30,050 nucleotides of DNA, taken from NCBI GenBank assembly GCA_945787295.1, contig CALZHQ010000050.1, forward strand, positions 1-30,050, read 5' to 3'. A model generated the notes under the pieces. It was given only the letters and a program-made list of their open reading frames with translations. It had not been told where the DNA came from and ran no database searches. A program made the position numbers and the translations under genes. This document shows, one piece after another, positions 9,065 through 20,400 of this stretch; within the stretch, counting starts at the first letter, position 1; each line of letters starts with the position of its first letter. The stretch comes from an uncultured Desulfuromonadales bacterium. Its GTDB lineage: Bacteria; Desulfobacterota; Desulfuromonadia; Desulfuromonadales; Geopsychrobacteraceae.

Positions 9065-10116
9065 TGGCAAAAGTGATTCGTGTTCTTGTGATTGATGACT
9101 CGGCCCTGGTGCGGAATATTCTCAGCCAAGGACTCTCCATGGATCCGAACATCGAAGTGGTCGGCACCGCATCTGACCCTTACATTGCCCGTGATCGTAT
9201 CATCGAGCTGCGGCCGGATGTGCTGACCCTCGATGTCGAAATGCCACGCATGGATGGTGTCGCCTTCCTGCGCAAACTGATGCCGCAGCATCCGATTCCG
9301 GTGGTTATGGTCAGCACCCTGACCCAGCGCGGCAAGCAGATCACCATGGAGGCCCTGGATGCCGGGGCGGTCGATTTTGTTGACAAGCCGACCAGCAACG
9401 TTTCTGCCGGTCTCAATGCCATGCTGATGGAGTTGCGGACCAAAGTTAAAATCGCCTCGACCGCGAACGTCTCCCACTGGAAGGGCAAGCGGATCAGCGC
9501 CCCGACACAAACGGCCGCCGGGTCAAAAGCGTTGGCCGAATCGACCGACAAAGTGATCGCCATCGGGGCCTCAACCGGCGGCACGGAAGCGATCCGCCGG
9601 GTTGTCGAGACCTTTCCGGCAAACACCCCGGGTGTGGTCATCGTCCAGCACATGCCACCCGGCTTCACCAAGATGTTTTCCGACCGCCTCAATCAGCTCT
9701 GCCAGATGCAGGTGAAAGAAGCAGAAGATGGCGACCGGGTCCGTGCCGGGCTGATTCTGGTGGCCCCTGCTGGCCTGCAAATGAAAGTGGTCCGGAGTGG
9801 CGGTTTTTATCAGGTCCGCTGTGGCGGCGCTGAAAAAGTCTGCGGTCACTGCCCTTCGGTCGACGTGCTGATGCACTCGATCGCCGAACATGTCGGCAGC
9901 AATGCGATCGGTGCCATGCTGACCGGCATGGGCCAGGACGGAGCCGAAGGGATGCTGGCCATGAAAAATGCCGGTGCACACTGCATTGCCCAGGATGAAG
10001 CGACCTCTGTGGTCTTCGGTATGCCCAAAGTTGCTTACGAAAAGGGGGGGGCTGAACACTTGGTCCCACTGGACAGGATCGCTCCTTCTTTGCTGAAAAT
10101 GCTGACGGGGAAATAA
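9064..10116 (+). CDS. cheB: Protein-glutamate methylesterase/glutamine deamidase CheB
   Basis: Removes methyl groups from MCPs and deamidates glutamines; activated by phosphorylation from CheA. The protein is 350 residues, full length. The receiver (1-120) has the Asp11-Asp12 pair, phospho-Asp57 in LDVEMPRMDG and Lys108. A short linker leads to the methylesterase domain (about 160-348) with catalytic Ser170 (GASTGG), His196 (VQHMPPGF) and Asp292 (GMGQDGAEGM). Every key residue is present. The ATG overlaps the cheR stop, suggesting translational coupling, although the cheR upstream is broken. Confidence 0.95.
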   Translation: MAKVIRVLVIDDSALVRNILSQGLSMDPNIEVVGTASDPYIARDRIIELRPDVLTLDVEMPRMDGVAFLRKLMPQHPIPVVMVSTLTQRGKQITMEALDAGAVDFVDKPTSNVSAGLNAMLMELRTKVKIASTANVSHWKGKRISAPTQTAAGSKALAESTDKVIAIGASTGGTEAIRRVVETFPANTPGVVIVQHMPPGFTKMFSDRLNQLCQMQVKEAEDGDRVRAGLILVAPAGLQMKVVRSGGFYQVRCGGAEKVCGHCPSVDVLMHSIAEHVGSNAIGAMLTGMGQDGAEGMLAMKNAGAHCIAQDEATSVVFGMPKVAYEKGGAEHLVPLDRIAPSLLKMLTGK

Positions 10117-10117
10117 G

Positions 10118-10593
10118 ATGGGACAAATCATCTTGGGGGTCGGTGACTACGGCGCCTCGAACAGCCCTGAAGACGAAGTAAAAACCTTCGCCCTCGGCTC
10201 TTGCGTCTCGGTCATCATGCTCGATCCGGCGACCCGGACTGTCGGGCCCTGCCCGATTCGTCGATCAACAAAGCGAAAGCCGATGAAAAACCTGGCTACT
10301 TTGCCGACACCGCCATCCCGGCCCTGCTCGCCGAAATGGCCAAGCTCGGCTGCAACGGCAACGGCAAAGGGATGGTGGTCAAGCTCTGTGGTGGAGCCAA
10401 TGTTATGGATACCAATGACACCTTTCAGATCGGCAAACGGAATGCCCTGGCGATCAAAAAAATCCTTTGGGAGCTTGGCATGGGAGCCATCGCTGAAGAT
10501 CTGGGACAAAACTTCAGTCGCACCGTTTCAATTTCTGTCGAATCCGGCCAGGTGACGCTCACGTCACCAGGCCGGCCGAACTGGCAGCTATAG
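10118..10593 (+). pseudogene. cheD: Receptor glutamine deamidase CheD, disrupted by a small deletion
   Basis: CheD deamidates MCP glutamines and, in Bacillus-type systems, binds CheC. The N-terminal part starts at ATG 10118, one base after the cheB stop, and shows the TFALGSC motif with catalytic Cys29. Right after DPATRTVG the reading frame fails. The rest of a normal CheD (LPDSSINKAKADEKPGYFAD, then VKLCGGANVM and IGKRNALAIKK) continues in a different frame to 10593. The family expects roughly GMAHVAL at this point, so about 13 bases (3n+1) appear to be missing, including the conserved catalytic His of the MAH motif. The junction is GC-rich (GTCGGGCCCTGCCC). It is either a real pseudogene or a sequence error. 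Confidence 0.85.
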
Positions 10594-10602
10594 GGGGTAT
10601 CG

Positions 10603-11487
10603 ATGGCTAAGAAAATTGGCAAAGAAAATCTGCAGGAGATTGTCAAATCGGTGCCCATGTTGTCGGCCAGTGCCAGTCGCTTGCTGCAGCTGACCTCCAA
10701 TCCTGACCATGAGCTGATAGAGATCGTCAATCTGGTCAAGACCGACGCCAATCTCACCGCCCAGGTGCTGAAAGTTGTCAACTCGGCCGCTTTCGGCCTG
10801 ATCAACGAAATTACGTCGGTCGACCGCGCTATCTATTATCTCGGTGAGAGGATCATTATCAGCATTGCCATCGGCGAATGCGCCGGCAAACTGTTTGACA
10901 AGGAATTGGCGGGCTACGAAGCAGCGGGCGGCGACTTGTGGAAACACAATTTAAGAACCGCCATTGCGGCCCGGGAAATCGTCGTACAGAGCGGCATGGA
11001 CATCAGCACCGATCTGGCCTTTACTGCCGGACTGCTGCACGACATCGGCAAATCGCTGATTTCAGATTATCTCCACGGGACCGCCGCAGCCGCAATCGAG
11101 CTGCTCGCTTCGCAAGACAGTCTCGACTATCTGCAAGCGGAAGAAAAGATGATCGGCGTTGATCACACCCAGGCGGGCTTTGAACTGGCTCAGGCCTGGC
11201 AACTGCCGGAAGAACTGGCTGAAGTCATCCGCTATCATCACCAACCAGGCGAAGCGAGCGAAGAATACCGGCCGCTGGTTTACGCCGTACACCTTGGCGA
11301 CAATATTGCGATGATGGGCGGCTACGGCACCGGCTCAGACAGCATGCAGTACCGGCTTGATCCTAACTATACGGAGTATTTGTCACTAACCCCCGATACC
11401 CTGGACAATGTCATGCTGACGGTCGACATGGAATTTGGGAAACTGGAAGAGTCGTTAACCGGCATGGGTGGAGGTGAAAGCAGGTGA
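10603..11487 (+). CDS. HDOD domain signalling protein
   Basis: The 294-residue protein has an HDOD domain over about residues 12-215: an N-terminal helical bundle beginning with SVPMLSASASRLLQLTSNPD, LLHDIGK in the middle and RYHHQP near the end. HDOD domains are relatives of HD phosphohydrolases that mostly act as protein-interaction or signalling modules; no reaction can be assigned here. AGGGGG precedes the ATG and overlaps the cheD stop. The next gene overlaps its stop by four bases, so the two are probably translationally coupled. HDOD genes inside chemotaxis operons are, to my knowledge, common in deltaproteobacteria. Confidence 0.85.
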   Translation: MAKKIGKENLQEIVKSVPMLSASASRLLQLTSNPDHELIEIVNLVKTDANLTAQVLKVVNSAAFGLINEITSVDRAIYYLGERIIISIAIGECAGKLFDKELAGYEAAGGDLWKHNLRTAIAAREIVVQSGMDISTDLAFTAGLLHDIGKSLISDYLHGTAAAAIELLASQDSLDYLQAEEKMIGVDHTQAGFELAQAWQLPEELAEVIRYHHQPGEASEEYRPLVYAVHLGDNIAMMGGYGTGSDSMQYRLDPNYTEYLSLTPDTLDNVMLTVDMEFGKLEESLTGMGGGESR

Positions 11488-11885
11488 AACGGATCATTAT
11501 TGCGGACGACTCGGAAACAGCGCGGCTGTTTGTCAAACGCTGCCTGCAAATCATTGGTCTGGGGAATGCCGAGATTGTTGAAACCGAACATGGCAAAGAC
11601 GCCCTGGCCGCTGCCAAAGAGAAACCGACCGACCTGCTGTTGACAGACCTGAACATGCCGGTCATGGACGGCGAAACCCTGGTCAAGTGGGTCAAATCGA
11701 GCCCCAGGTTGTGTGAGATTCCGGTGGTTGTCATCACCAGTGCCGGCAATCCGGCCAGGGAGGCGCAACTTCAAGAATTGGGAGTGCACCGGGTCATCAA
11801 CAAACCTCTTTCACCACCGGTGTTGCTGGAAGCATTGGCCGATTTACTTGACAACTCGCCTGATACTGGCATCAGGAGCAATTGA
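11484..11885 (+). CDS. Single-domain response regulator (CheY-like)
   Basis: A lone receiver domain of 133 residues. It has the acidic pair in IIADDSE, phospho-Asp54 in LTDLNMPVMDG, a Thr in VVITSAG and the Lys in VINKPLS, so it should accept a phosphoryl group. It has no output domain. The start is GTG 11484, preceded by GGAGGTGAAAG and overlapping the HDOD stop by four bases. Its stop overlaps the following CheX-type gene by one base. It is distinct from the second receiver, cheY, at 12409. It may serve as a phosphate sink or adaptation regulator; this is inference from context. Confidence 0.9.
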   Translation: MKRIIIADDSETARLFVKRCLQIIGLGNAEIVETEHGKDALAAAKEKPTDLLLTDLNMPVMDGETLVKWVKSSPRLCEIPVVVITSAGNPAREAQLQELGVHRVINKPLSPPVLLEALADLLDNSPDTGIRSN

Positions 11886-12370
11886 TGAGCGAGCAACCAC
11901 CTCTCTATCAGGCGATGAAAGAGGCCGTTAGCCAGACCCTGGAAAACATGGCCTTTACCGATGTCGATGAACACTACAATCAGGAGTATCAAATCCCGAC
12001 CGATGAGCTGAGCTGGGCCTATCTGGTGATTCAGGACCCGGTTCCAGGTGAGATCCGGTTGGCCCTTTCCCAGTCTATGCTGAAAAATCTGACCCGCTCG
12101 GTCTTCTCCCTTGAGTCTGACGAGATAACCGAGGCGCAGATGAAAGACATCCTGCATGAACTGCTGAATACGATTGCCGGCCTGTTTATGAGCAAACTGC
12201 TGGCAGACAACCGAACCTACACTATCGGTTTCCCAGAGCAGGGCGAAGGCGAACTGCCGGTTGCCGGGCCAGATACCCTGATCTGGAAGCTGATGACCAA
12301 CGAAGAAGAACCACTTCAAGTGCAAATAGCTGGAAGCAAGTTGATTAACTACAAAAAATGCAGCTGTTAG
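11885..12370 (+). CDS. CheX/CheC-type phosphatase domain protein
   Basis: The 161-residue protein carries the CheC/CheX active-site pattern D-x3-E-x2-N: Asp88, Glu92 and Asn95 in DILHELLN, followed by a Pro 22 residues later. It probably dephosphorylates a CheY-type receiver, by analogy with CheX/CheC/FliY. I start it at ATG 11885, which overlaps the preceding TGA and follows AGGAGC, rather than at TTG 11882. It is only distantly similar to the two CheX proteins downstream, so it is a separate subfamily. It is translationally coupled to the receiver gene just before it, which is a natural candidate substrate. Confidence 0.8.
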   Translation: MSEQPPLYQAMKEAVSQTLENMAFTDVDEHYNQEYQIPTDELSWAYLVIQDPVPGEIRLALSQSMLKNLTRSVFSLESDEITEAQMKDILHELLNTIAGLFMSKLLADNRTYTIGFPEQGEGELPVAGPDTLIWKLMTNEEEPLQVQIAGSKLINYKKCSC

Positions 12371-12408
12371 CAGATCGAATCTAACTCGTCCACAAAGGAG
12401 CTATCAAG

Positions 12409-12780
12409 ATGGGCAAAACAGTACTGATTGTCGATGATTCCAACACTATGCGTAAAATTGTTTCGCGTGCTCTGCGTCAGGCAGGGATCGATTTCGATGA
12501 AATCCTCGAAGCGGGTGATGGCCTGGAAGCCTTAACAGTGTTGGGCGAGAATAATGTCGACATTGTCTTAAGCGATATCAACATGCCGAACATGAACGGC
12601 CTGGAATTCCTCAAAGCCAAGTCGGAAGATGACGCGATCAAGGATGTCCCGGTGGTGATGATATCGACCGAAACCGGTGCCGACATCATCAACGAAGCCA
12701 AATCCTACGGCGCAATAGGGGCCATCAAAAAACCTTTCACCCCCGACCTGATTAACGCGACCCTCGGGGACCTCCTCTAA
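12409..12780 (+). CDS. cheY: Chemotaxis response regulator CheY
   Basis: A 123-residue receiver close to the CheY family. It has Asp9-Asp10 (IVDDS), phospho-Asp56 (LSDINMPNMNG), the switch Thr in MISTETG and the Lys in AIKKPF. Good ribosome site, AAAGGAG. As the most canonical receiver in the operon it is the likely output to the flagellar motor or another effector. It lies between CheX-type genes, which fits a kinase-regulator-phosphatase module. Confidence 0.92.
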   Translation: MGKTVLIVDDSNTMRKIVSRALRQAGIDFDEILEAGDGLEALTVLGENNVDIVLSDINMPNMNGLEFLKAKSEDDAIKDVPVVMISTETGADIINEAKSYGAIGAIKKPFTPDLINATLGDLL

Positions 12781-12834
12781 ATCTCGACAGTGCCCGGGGC
12801 GGGGCATCCCGCCTCGGCCAACAAGGAGAAATAC

Positions 12835-13296
12835 GTGGACCACGCTCAACATATCATTGCCACAACTCAGGAAATCTTTTCGAGCATGATCATGCTCGAA
12901 GCGACCCCTGGTGAGCCTTTCAAGTGCAAAGTTTCGATGCACAAAGACAGCATTTCAGGGGTTATCGGCATGGCTGGCACATTAAAAGGGCTGCTGGCTA
13001 TTCATCTGCCGAATGAAGCAGCCCTGGCCGTGACGAACGCTTTTCTCGGCATGGACCACGATGAGATCAATGACGATGTGCGCGATGCAATTGGTGAGCT
13101 GGCCAACATGCTGGGGGGCAGCCTCAAGTGTGCTCTCGATCCCAAAGGGAGCAATATCAATTTGTCGCTGCCATCCTCAATTCACGGCGCAGAATATTCC
13201 ATCGACTTTATATCCGACGCAGATGACATCACGATCCCATTCGAATTGGACGGCAATACTTTTCTTGTAGAATTACAGCTGGCACCTAACAGGTAA
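12835..13296 (+). CDS. CheX-type chemotaxis phosphatase
   Basis: A single CheX domain of 153 residues. The D-x3-E-x2-N active-site motif is Asp84, Glu88 and Asn91 (DAIGELAN), with a Pro 22 residues later, so it should be able to hydrolyse CheY-P. The frame is open from ATG 12790, but AAGGAG (12823-12828) sits ideally before GTG 12835, and the paralogue downstream begins at the matching residue. It is a clear paralogue of the next gene: in both proteins the active-site triad falls at residues 84/88/91. Confidence 0.85.
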   Translation: MDHAQHIIATTQEIFSSMIMLEATPGEPFKCKVSMHKDSISGVIGMAGTLKGLLAIHLPNEAALAVTNAFLGMDHDEINDDVRDAIGELANMLGGSLKCALDPKGSNINLSLPSSIHGAEYSIDFISDADDITIPFELDGNTFLVELQLAPNR

Positions 13297-13333
13297 ATAT
13301 TTTCCTCTTGCTACACTGCAAAAGGATTTTGTT

Positions 13334-13789
13334 GTGGAATTTACTAAAAAAATCATTAACTCAACCGAAGAGATATTTAACACCATGATATTCATGGAGA
13401 TCTCTGCCGAAGCACCGCTTGCCAAAGGGAAAGAGGTGCTCGATTGTCATGTTTCGTCGATGATCGGCTTAAGCGGAGATTTCACCAGCATGCTCAGCAT
13501 CCATTGCTCCGGAACAATTGGAAAAGCGATCACCGGCGAGATGCTTGGCATGGAAGTTGAAGATGTTGACTCTGATGTCAAAGATACCCTCGGTGAAATT
13601 GCCAACATGGTTGCCGGGGGTTTGAAAGAAGCGTTTGCAGCAGAAAATATAAAACTGGAACTATCGATTCCAACAACTGTCACGGGAACGTCCTACAAGG
13701 TCTCTTCCCCGACGAAATGCGGGCGGGTGATTATCCCGTTTAACCTCGAGCAGGGACGTTTTTTTATCGAGTTGCAATACTCGCTCTAA
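13334..13789 (+). CDS. CheX-type chemotaxis phosphatase, second copy
   Basis: A 151-residue paralogue of the preceding gene. Both open with a helix containing EIF, keep the IGLSG/IGMAG core, and carry the active-site triad at Asp84, Glu88 and Asn91 (DTLGEIAN here). The start is GTG 13334, seven bases after AAAGGA; the 37 bases between the two genes fit a tandem duplication. The sequences have diverged a great deal, so the duplication is not recent. It may act on a different receiver or form heterodimers with its neighbour (inference). Confidence 0.85.
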   Translation: MEFTKKIINSTEEIFNTMIFMEISAEAPLAKGKEVLDCHVSSMIGLSGDFTSMLSIHCSGTIGKAITGEMLGMEVEDVDSDVKDTLGEIANMVAGGLKEAFAAENIKLELSIPTTVTGTSYKVSSPTKCGRVIIPFNLEQGRFFIELQYSL

Positions 13790-13828
13790 AAGACCCTGCT
13801 CACACTAATAGTTTTGTGAGAGGGCACC

Positions 13829-15832
<2,004 letters not shown>

Positions 15833-15853
15833 TTTCCAAACCGGAAACGATAC

Positions 15854-15884
15854 TGGCCCATCCGAAGATTCCGGATGGGCACCA
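15854..15884 (+). terminator. Hairpin at the end of the chemotaxis operon
   Basis: GCCCATCCG (15856-15864) and CGGATGGGC (15872-15880) form a perfect 9-bp stem with a 7-base loop, 23 bases after the last chemotaxis stop codon. No T run follows directly, although a second small hairpin (AAACT-GAG-AGTTT) and CCTCTTT come after. It is well placed to end the operon, or as a bidirectional barrier between the converging genes. Confidence 0.5.
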
Positions 15885-15914
15885 GGTAGAAAACTGAGAG
15901 TTTCCTCTTTGACG

Positions 15915-15944
15915 AAAAAAGCCCGGTCGCAGCGACAGGGCTTT
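15915..15944 (-). terminator. Rho-independent terminator of the sigma-54 activator gene
   Basis: Read on the minus strand, AAAGCCC and GGGCTTT (15938-15944 and 15918-15924) form the outer stem, GTCG/CGAC the inner stem, and six or more T residues follow (15920-15915). It lies about 13 bases past the stop codon at 15957. This is a textbook intrinsic terminator. Confidence 0.85.
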
Positions 15945-15956
15945 AACGTGTTGAAT

Positions 15957-17015
15957 TTACACAGGCAGGTTTTTCTTTTTGATTTTCTCTATCAGGGTCG
16001 TCCGTTTGAGATTGAGTAACCGGGCCGCTTCCTTTTTATTCCCGCCGGTCCGGCTGAGGGCCTGCAAAATCAAACGATCCTCGAACTCACTGATCAGACC
16101 GTTGAAATCAAGGCCCTCGTCCGACCAGGCCGCCTCAGGAGCGGCTAAGACAGAGCCTTGAGACGCCACAGCAGTAGCCTCGACCGCGACACGCACCGGG
16201 GCCAGTTCTTCTTCCGGCAAAGGGTCACAGCGATATTTATCCGGCAGCTCTTTGAGCGTGATACACTTGCCGCGATGCAGGATCACCAAACGCTGAATCA
16301 GGTTTTCCAGCTCTCTGACATTCCCCGGCCAAGGGTACGCCTGCAAGCTCCGCATGGTGACAGGATCGATAGAGGTTGGCTGGTCACTCTTGCGCCGGCT
16401 GAACTGAACGATAAATTTTTCGATCAGAACCGAGATGTCATCCTTCCGCTCGCGTAACGGCGGAGCCTGCAATGGTATAACCGCCAATCGGTAATACAGA
16501 TCCTCACGAAAGGTTCCATCAGCGACCAGTTGCTCCAGGTTCTGATGCGTAGCGGCAATGACGCGGACATCGACCTTCATCGGCCGCACCCCGCCAACCT
16601 GCTCAACTTCACGTTCCTGTAACACGCGCAACAGTTTCGCCTGCAGGGAGGTCTTCATATCACCGATTTCATCCAGAAACAGGGTTCCACCATCTGCGAA
16701 CTGCACCCGCCCGATCTTCGACTGCTGGGCACCGGTAAAAGCGCCCTTGACGTAGCCGAACAGCTCACTCTCCAGCAGTTCATCAGGAATAGCAGCGCAA
16801 TTTACCGGCACGAAATGACCATTTTTGCGCGGGCTGTTTTCATGAATAGCCCGGGCAATCAGCTCTTTACCGGTACCACTCTCGCCCTGGATCAAGACCG
16901 TGCTGTCACCTTCTTCGGCGACACAGGAGATCAACTCAAACAGTTCCAGCATCTGCGCGGAACGGCCTATCATTCCACTGAAACCAGAACTCGATATATT
17001 ATTTAACGCCTTCAT
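15957..17015 (-). CDS. Sigma-54-dependent transcriptional activator without a receiver domain
   Basis: A bacterial enhancer-binding protein that uses ATP hydrolysis to open sigma-54 RNA polymerase promoters. In 352 residues it shows the AAA+ domain (about 14-240) with Walker A GESGTGKE (44-51), the sigma-54 contact loop GAFTGA (91-96), Walker [10 protein letters not shown] (111-119) and the arginine-finger region [10 protein letters not shown] variable linker (about 260-310) leads to a Fis-type helix-turn-helix ([22 protein letters not shown]). No N-terminal receiver, GAF or PAS domain is present, as in PspF, so control must come from a partner protein or from expression level. It is convergent with the chemotaxis operon and divergent from the PKS gene. 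Its targets are not evident; flagellar or surface-polysaccharide genes are guesses. Confidence 0.92.
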   Translation of the reverse strand: MKALNNISSSGFSGMIGRSAQMLELFELISCVAEEGDSTVLIQGESGTGKELIARAIHENSPRKNGHFVPVNCAAIPDELLESELFGYVKGAFTGAQQSKIGRVQFADGGTLFLDEIGDMKTSLQAKLLRVLQEREVEQVGGVRPMKVDVRVIAATHQNLEQLVADGTFREDLYYRLAVIPLQAPPLRERKDDISVLIEKFIVQFSRRKSDQPTSIDPVTMRSLQAYPWPGNVRELENLIQRLVILHRGKCITLKELPDKYRCDPLPEEELAPVRVAVEATAVASQGSVLAAPEAAWSDEGLDFNGLISEFEDRLILQALSRTGGNKKEAARLLNLKRTTLIEKIKKKNLPV

Positions 17016-17494
17016 AATCTCATTTCCGCCGAATAACCGGCTGAATCAGCAACAGATTTCTAACCGCAAGATGAGACCACAATAATATATGCCGTGTAAT
17101 GTGTCAATATTTAGACACACCATTTTTAAAAATATTTTAAACTTTCTCAGGAATGATAAATTAGACCTAGAAACAGTCGAAAAATTGACAAAAGCGGGCG
17201 AATTTAAGGGATAGCCCAGCCGATAAGGCAAGCTATACTCAGCGGGTTAATCAGCCTAGCAGTTCTGCCTTAAGACGAGAGAGCAGCCGGGTCTCAAATG
17301 CCTGACCAGCTGTTTCATTATAGGAATGATTAAAAGAGCGTTTATGTTATATTTAAAAAACTAATTCGGGAAAAGCCGGCAATCGATTTTTGCCCCCTAA
17401 GAGTATGTTTGCATTTATCAATAAATCGCTAACTTAAATCAGCAACTTAAGCGCCGCATGCCAATTTCAAATAAATCCATATAGATAAGACACG
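17016..17494. other. AT-rich divergent intergenic region
   Basis: No gene is visible in these 479 bases. They must hold the start signals for the sigma-54 activator (minus) and the PKS (plus). Visible elements are a minus-strand promoter with an inverted repeat (listed separately), the 12-base palindrome ATTTTTAAAAAT (17122-17133), a TTGACA at 17185-17190 without a good -10, and TATACT at 17234-17239 without a good -35. The PKS promoter therefore remains undefined; it may need an activator. Confidence 0.6.
17079..17119 (-). promoter_or_regulatory. Candidate promoter of the sigma-54 activator overlapped by an inverted repeat
   Basis: On the minus strand a perfect TTGACA (17107-17102) lies 17 bases from TATTGT (17084-17079, 4 of 6 matches to TATAAT). 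The -35 lies within the inverted repeat TGTGTC-N8-GACACA (17100-17119), which looks like an operator. A regulator bound there would block the promoter; autoregulation is possible but unproven. Confidence 0.45.
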
Positions 17495-20400
17495 ATGAAT
17501 AAAAAAGTCGCCATAATTTCATATTCCTATCGGCTGCCAGGAGTCTCAAAAAAACCTCTTTGGGATGCTCTTATTTCCGGGGACAACTTGATCAGCCAGG
17601 TTCCCGCTGATCGCTGGTCATATGATGCTTTTCTCCATCCGGACCCCAAACATCCCGGCACCAGCTACTCCTTCTCCTCGGGCACGCTTGGCGATATCTC
17701 GGGATTCGACGCCGCTTTCTTTGGGATTTCCCCCCGAGAAGCGGCCAACATGGATCCTCAGCAGCGCTTGCTTTTGGAACTGACCTGGGAAGCGCTGGAA
17801 AATGCCGGCATCCCCCCGGAAACCCTGCGCGGGAGTCGTTCCCAGGTGATCATCGGCGTTTCGACGACCGACTACTCTTATCGTTTGACCGATGATCTCG
17901 GTATGGTCGATTCATCAACCGCAACCGGCAATGCGGCCAGCATCCTTGCCAATCGCCTGTCTTATTTCTATGACCTCAAAGGCGCAAGCCTGATCATCGA
18001 TACGGCCTGTTCATCTTCTCTGGTCGCCTTCCATCACGCCTGTCAAGCCATCCTGAGCGGACAGACCGATGTGGCAATTACCGGCGGCATCTGCCTGCAT
18101 CTCCATCCCTACGGCTTTTTGACCTTCTCCACAGCCAGTATGCTCTCGCCAACCGGCCGTTGTCATGTCTTTGACGAAGCCGCTGACGGCTATGTTCGCA
18201 GCGAGGGGGCCGGGATCTTCATCCTGAAGGATTATGATCAGGCGCTTGCGGACCAGGATCCGATCGTCGCCGTGGTGGCCGGCAGCGCCGTCAACACCGA
18301 TGGCCATAAATCGAGCATGACCGTTCCTTGTGCCAAATCACAGGCGGCCTTGATTGAACAGGCCTGCCAAAGTGCCGCGCTACAGCCTGAGGACATCGAT
18401 TATTTCGAGGCCCACGGCACCGGCACCCAGGTCGGCGACCCGATTGAGACCGAAGCGATCGGCATGGCCCTGGGACAACACCGAATCACCCCTTTGCCGA
18501 TCGGTTCGATCAAAAGCAACCTCGGCCACCTGGAAGCAGCCGCCGGGATCGCCGGCTTAACCAAGGCCATTCTCACCCTCAACAAAAGGTGTATCCCGCC
18601 GACCATCGGCTTTAACAGGCCGAACCCCAATATCAAGTTTTCTGACTGGAAACTCGAAGTTGTAACGGCCCCCAAACAACTGAAAAAATCAGGCAAACTG
18701 ACTGTCGGCATTAACTCCTTCGGCTTTGGTGGCGCCAATGCTCACATTATTCTTCAAAGTGAGGCTGACAGCAAACCATCCGGCGGAGCGATCTGCCGCC
18801 CCGCTGAACCGCTGCCAATATTTCTCTCGGCACGCAGCCCGGAAGCCCTGAAACAGGCTGCCAGTGAGCTAGCGTCGCAACTGGCCGCGCAAACTGAATT
18901 ATCGCTGTACGACCTCGCCTATTCCAGTCGTTTCCATCGGCAACAACTCAATTATGCTGCCCTGTTCGAAGTTAATTCCATCAGCGCGGCAAAAAGCAAA
19001 TTGACCGCCTTTGCCACCCAGGATAACCAGGAACAGGACAATGCAAAAGGGATCTACACGCAACAGCGCCTGGAAAATCCCCGGGGACCAATCTTTGTCT
19101 ACTCGGGGAACGGCTGCCAATGGGAGGGGATGGGTCAGGAGCTGATTGAAAACGACCCGATTTTCCGCCGCGCCGTCGAAGCGGTCGATCGCTACTTTGT
19201 TCCCTTGGCCGGCTATTCTCTGGTTGCAGAGCTTGCTGGCGGGAACGGACCGAAGCGTCTGGAGCGGACCGAAATCTCTCAACCCGCCCTCTTTGCGCTC
19301 CAGGTTGGCATAACCAAAAGGCTGCGCAAGGAAGGAATTGTCCCCGCGGCGGTCGCCGGTCACAGTGTTGGCGAGATTGCGGCTGCGTGGGCTTCAGGTG
19401 CACTCTCATTGCAGGGTGCGGTCAAGGTCATCTATTATCGCAGCCTCCATCAGGGCCTGACCAAGGGTCAGGGGCAGATGACGGCAGTCGGATTACCGGA
19501 GCAGGGACTGGTCGAAATGCTCAGTGAAGCCCGTTACGCGTCACTCAGTCTGGCCGGCAGCAACAGTCCACGCGGCTGCACCATTGCCGGGCCAGAAAGC
19601 GCCTTGGATATATTTGAAACCGAACTGAGCAAAAAAGATCTTCCCTATAAGCGGCTCGACCTCGACTACGCCTTTCACAGCCCGGTGATGGACGGCATCG
19701 AAGTTGGCATCCGCCGAGACCTGGCAAACCTGAAAACCCATACGACAATAATTCCTTTTATCTCGACCATTTCCGGTCAACCGACTGACGGTCGGCAACT
19801 GACGGCCGAATACTGGTGGCACAACATCCGCAAACCGGTACAATTCCAGCTGGCGGTCGACCGACTGATGGCAAAGAAATACAACCTTTTTGTTGAAATC
19901 GGCGCTCATCCGATTTTGCAGAACTACCTCAAGGACATTCTGCGGGAAAACAATCTGGACGGCGCAGTCATAACCTCGCTCAGCCGAAGCGAAAACTCTC
20001 CAGACAGGATTACCGCAACAGCACGGCAAATTGCCTTAGCCGGTTATGACAATTGTCTCGAACGCTGGTTTCCGGTGAAGGGGAACTTTGTCAACCTGCC
20101 AAACTATCCCTGGCAAAGAGAACGCCACTGGGTCTCGGCAACGCCAGAATCTCTCGGTCTGCTGCAGCGCAACTACAGCCATGCATTGCTCGGCTACCCG
20201 CTTGTGCAACAACAGGGAAGCTGGGAAAATCATTTAGACACAAAAAAATTCCCCTGGCTGGCAGATCACCAAGTCGGTGATAGCGTCGTCTTCCCCGGCG
20301 CCGGCTTTGCTGAACTCGTCTGCGCGGCGGCGGCCTTAACAACGGCCGCTGAAGTGACTGAAATTGAAGAGCTTGAAATCCTTGCACCGTTGCTGCTCAG

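Noticed and set aside
17376..17394. Possible sigma-54 promoter (GGCAATCGATTTTTGC) before the synthase
   Set aside because: The GG and GC are 12 bases apart instead of the required 10, and the surrounding consensus bases are poor.
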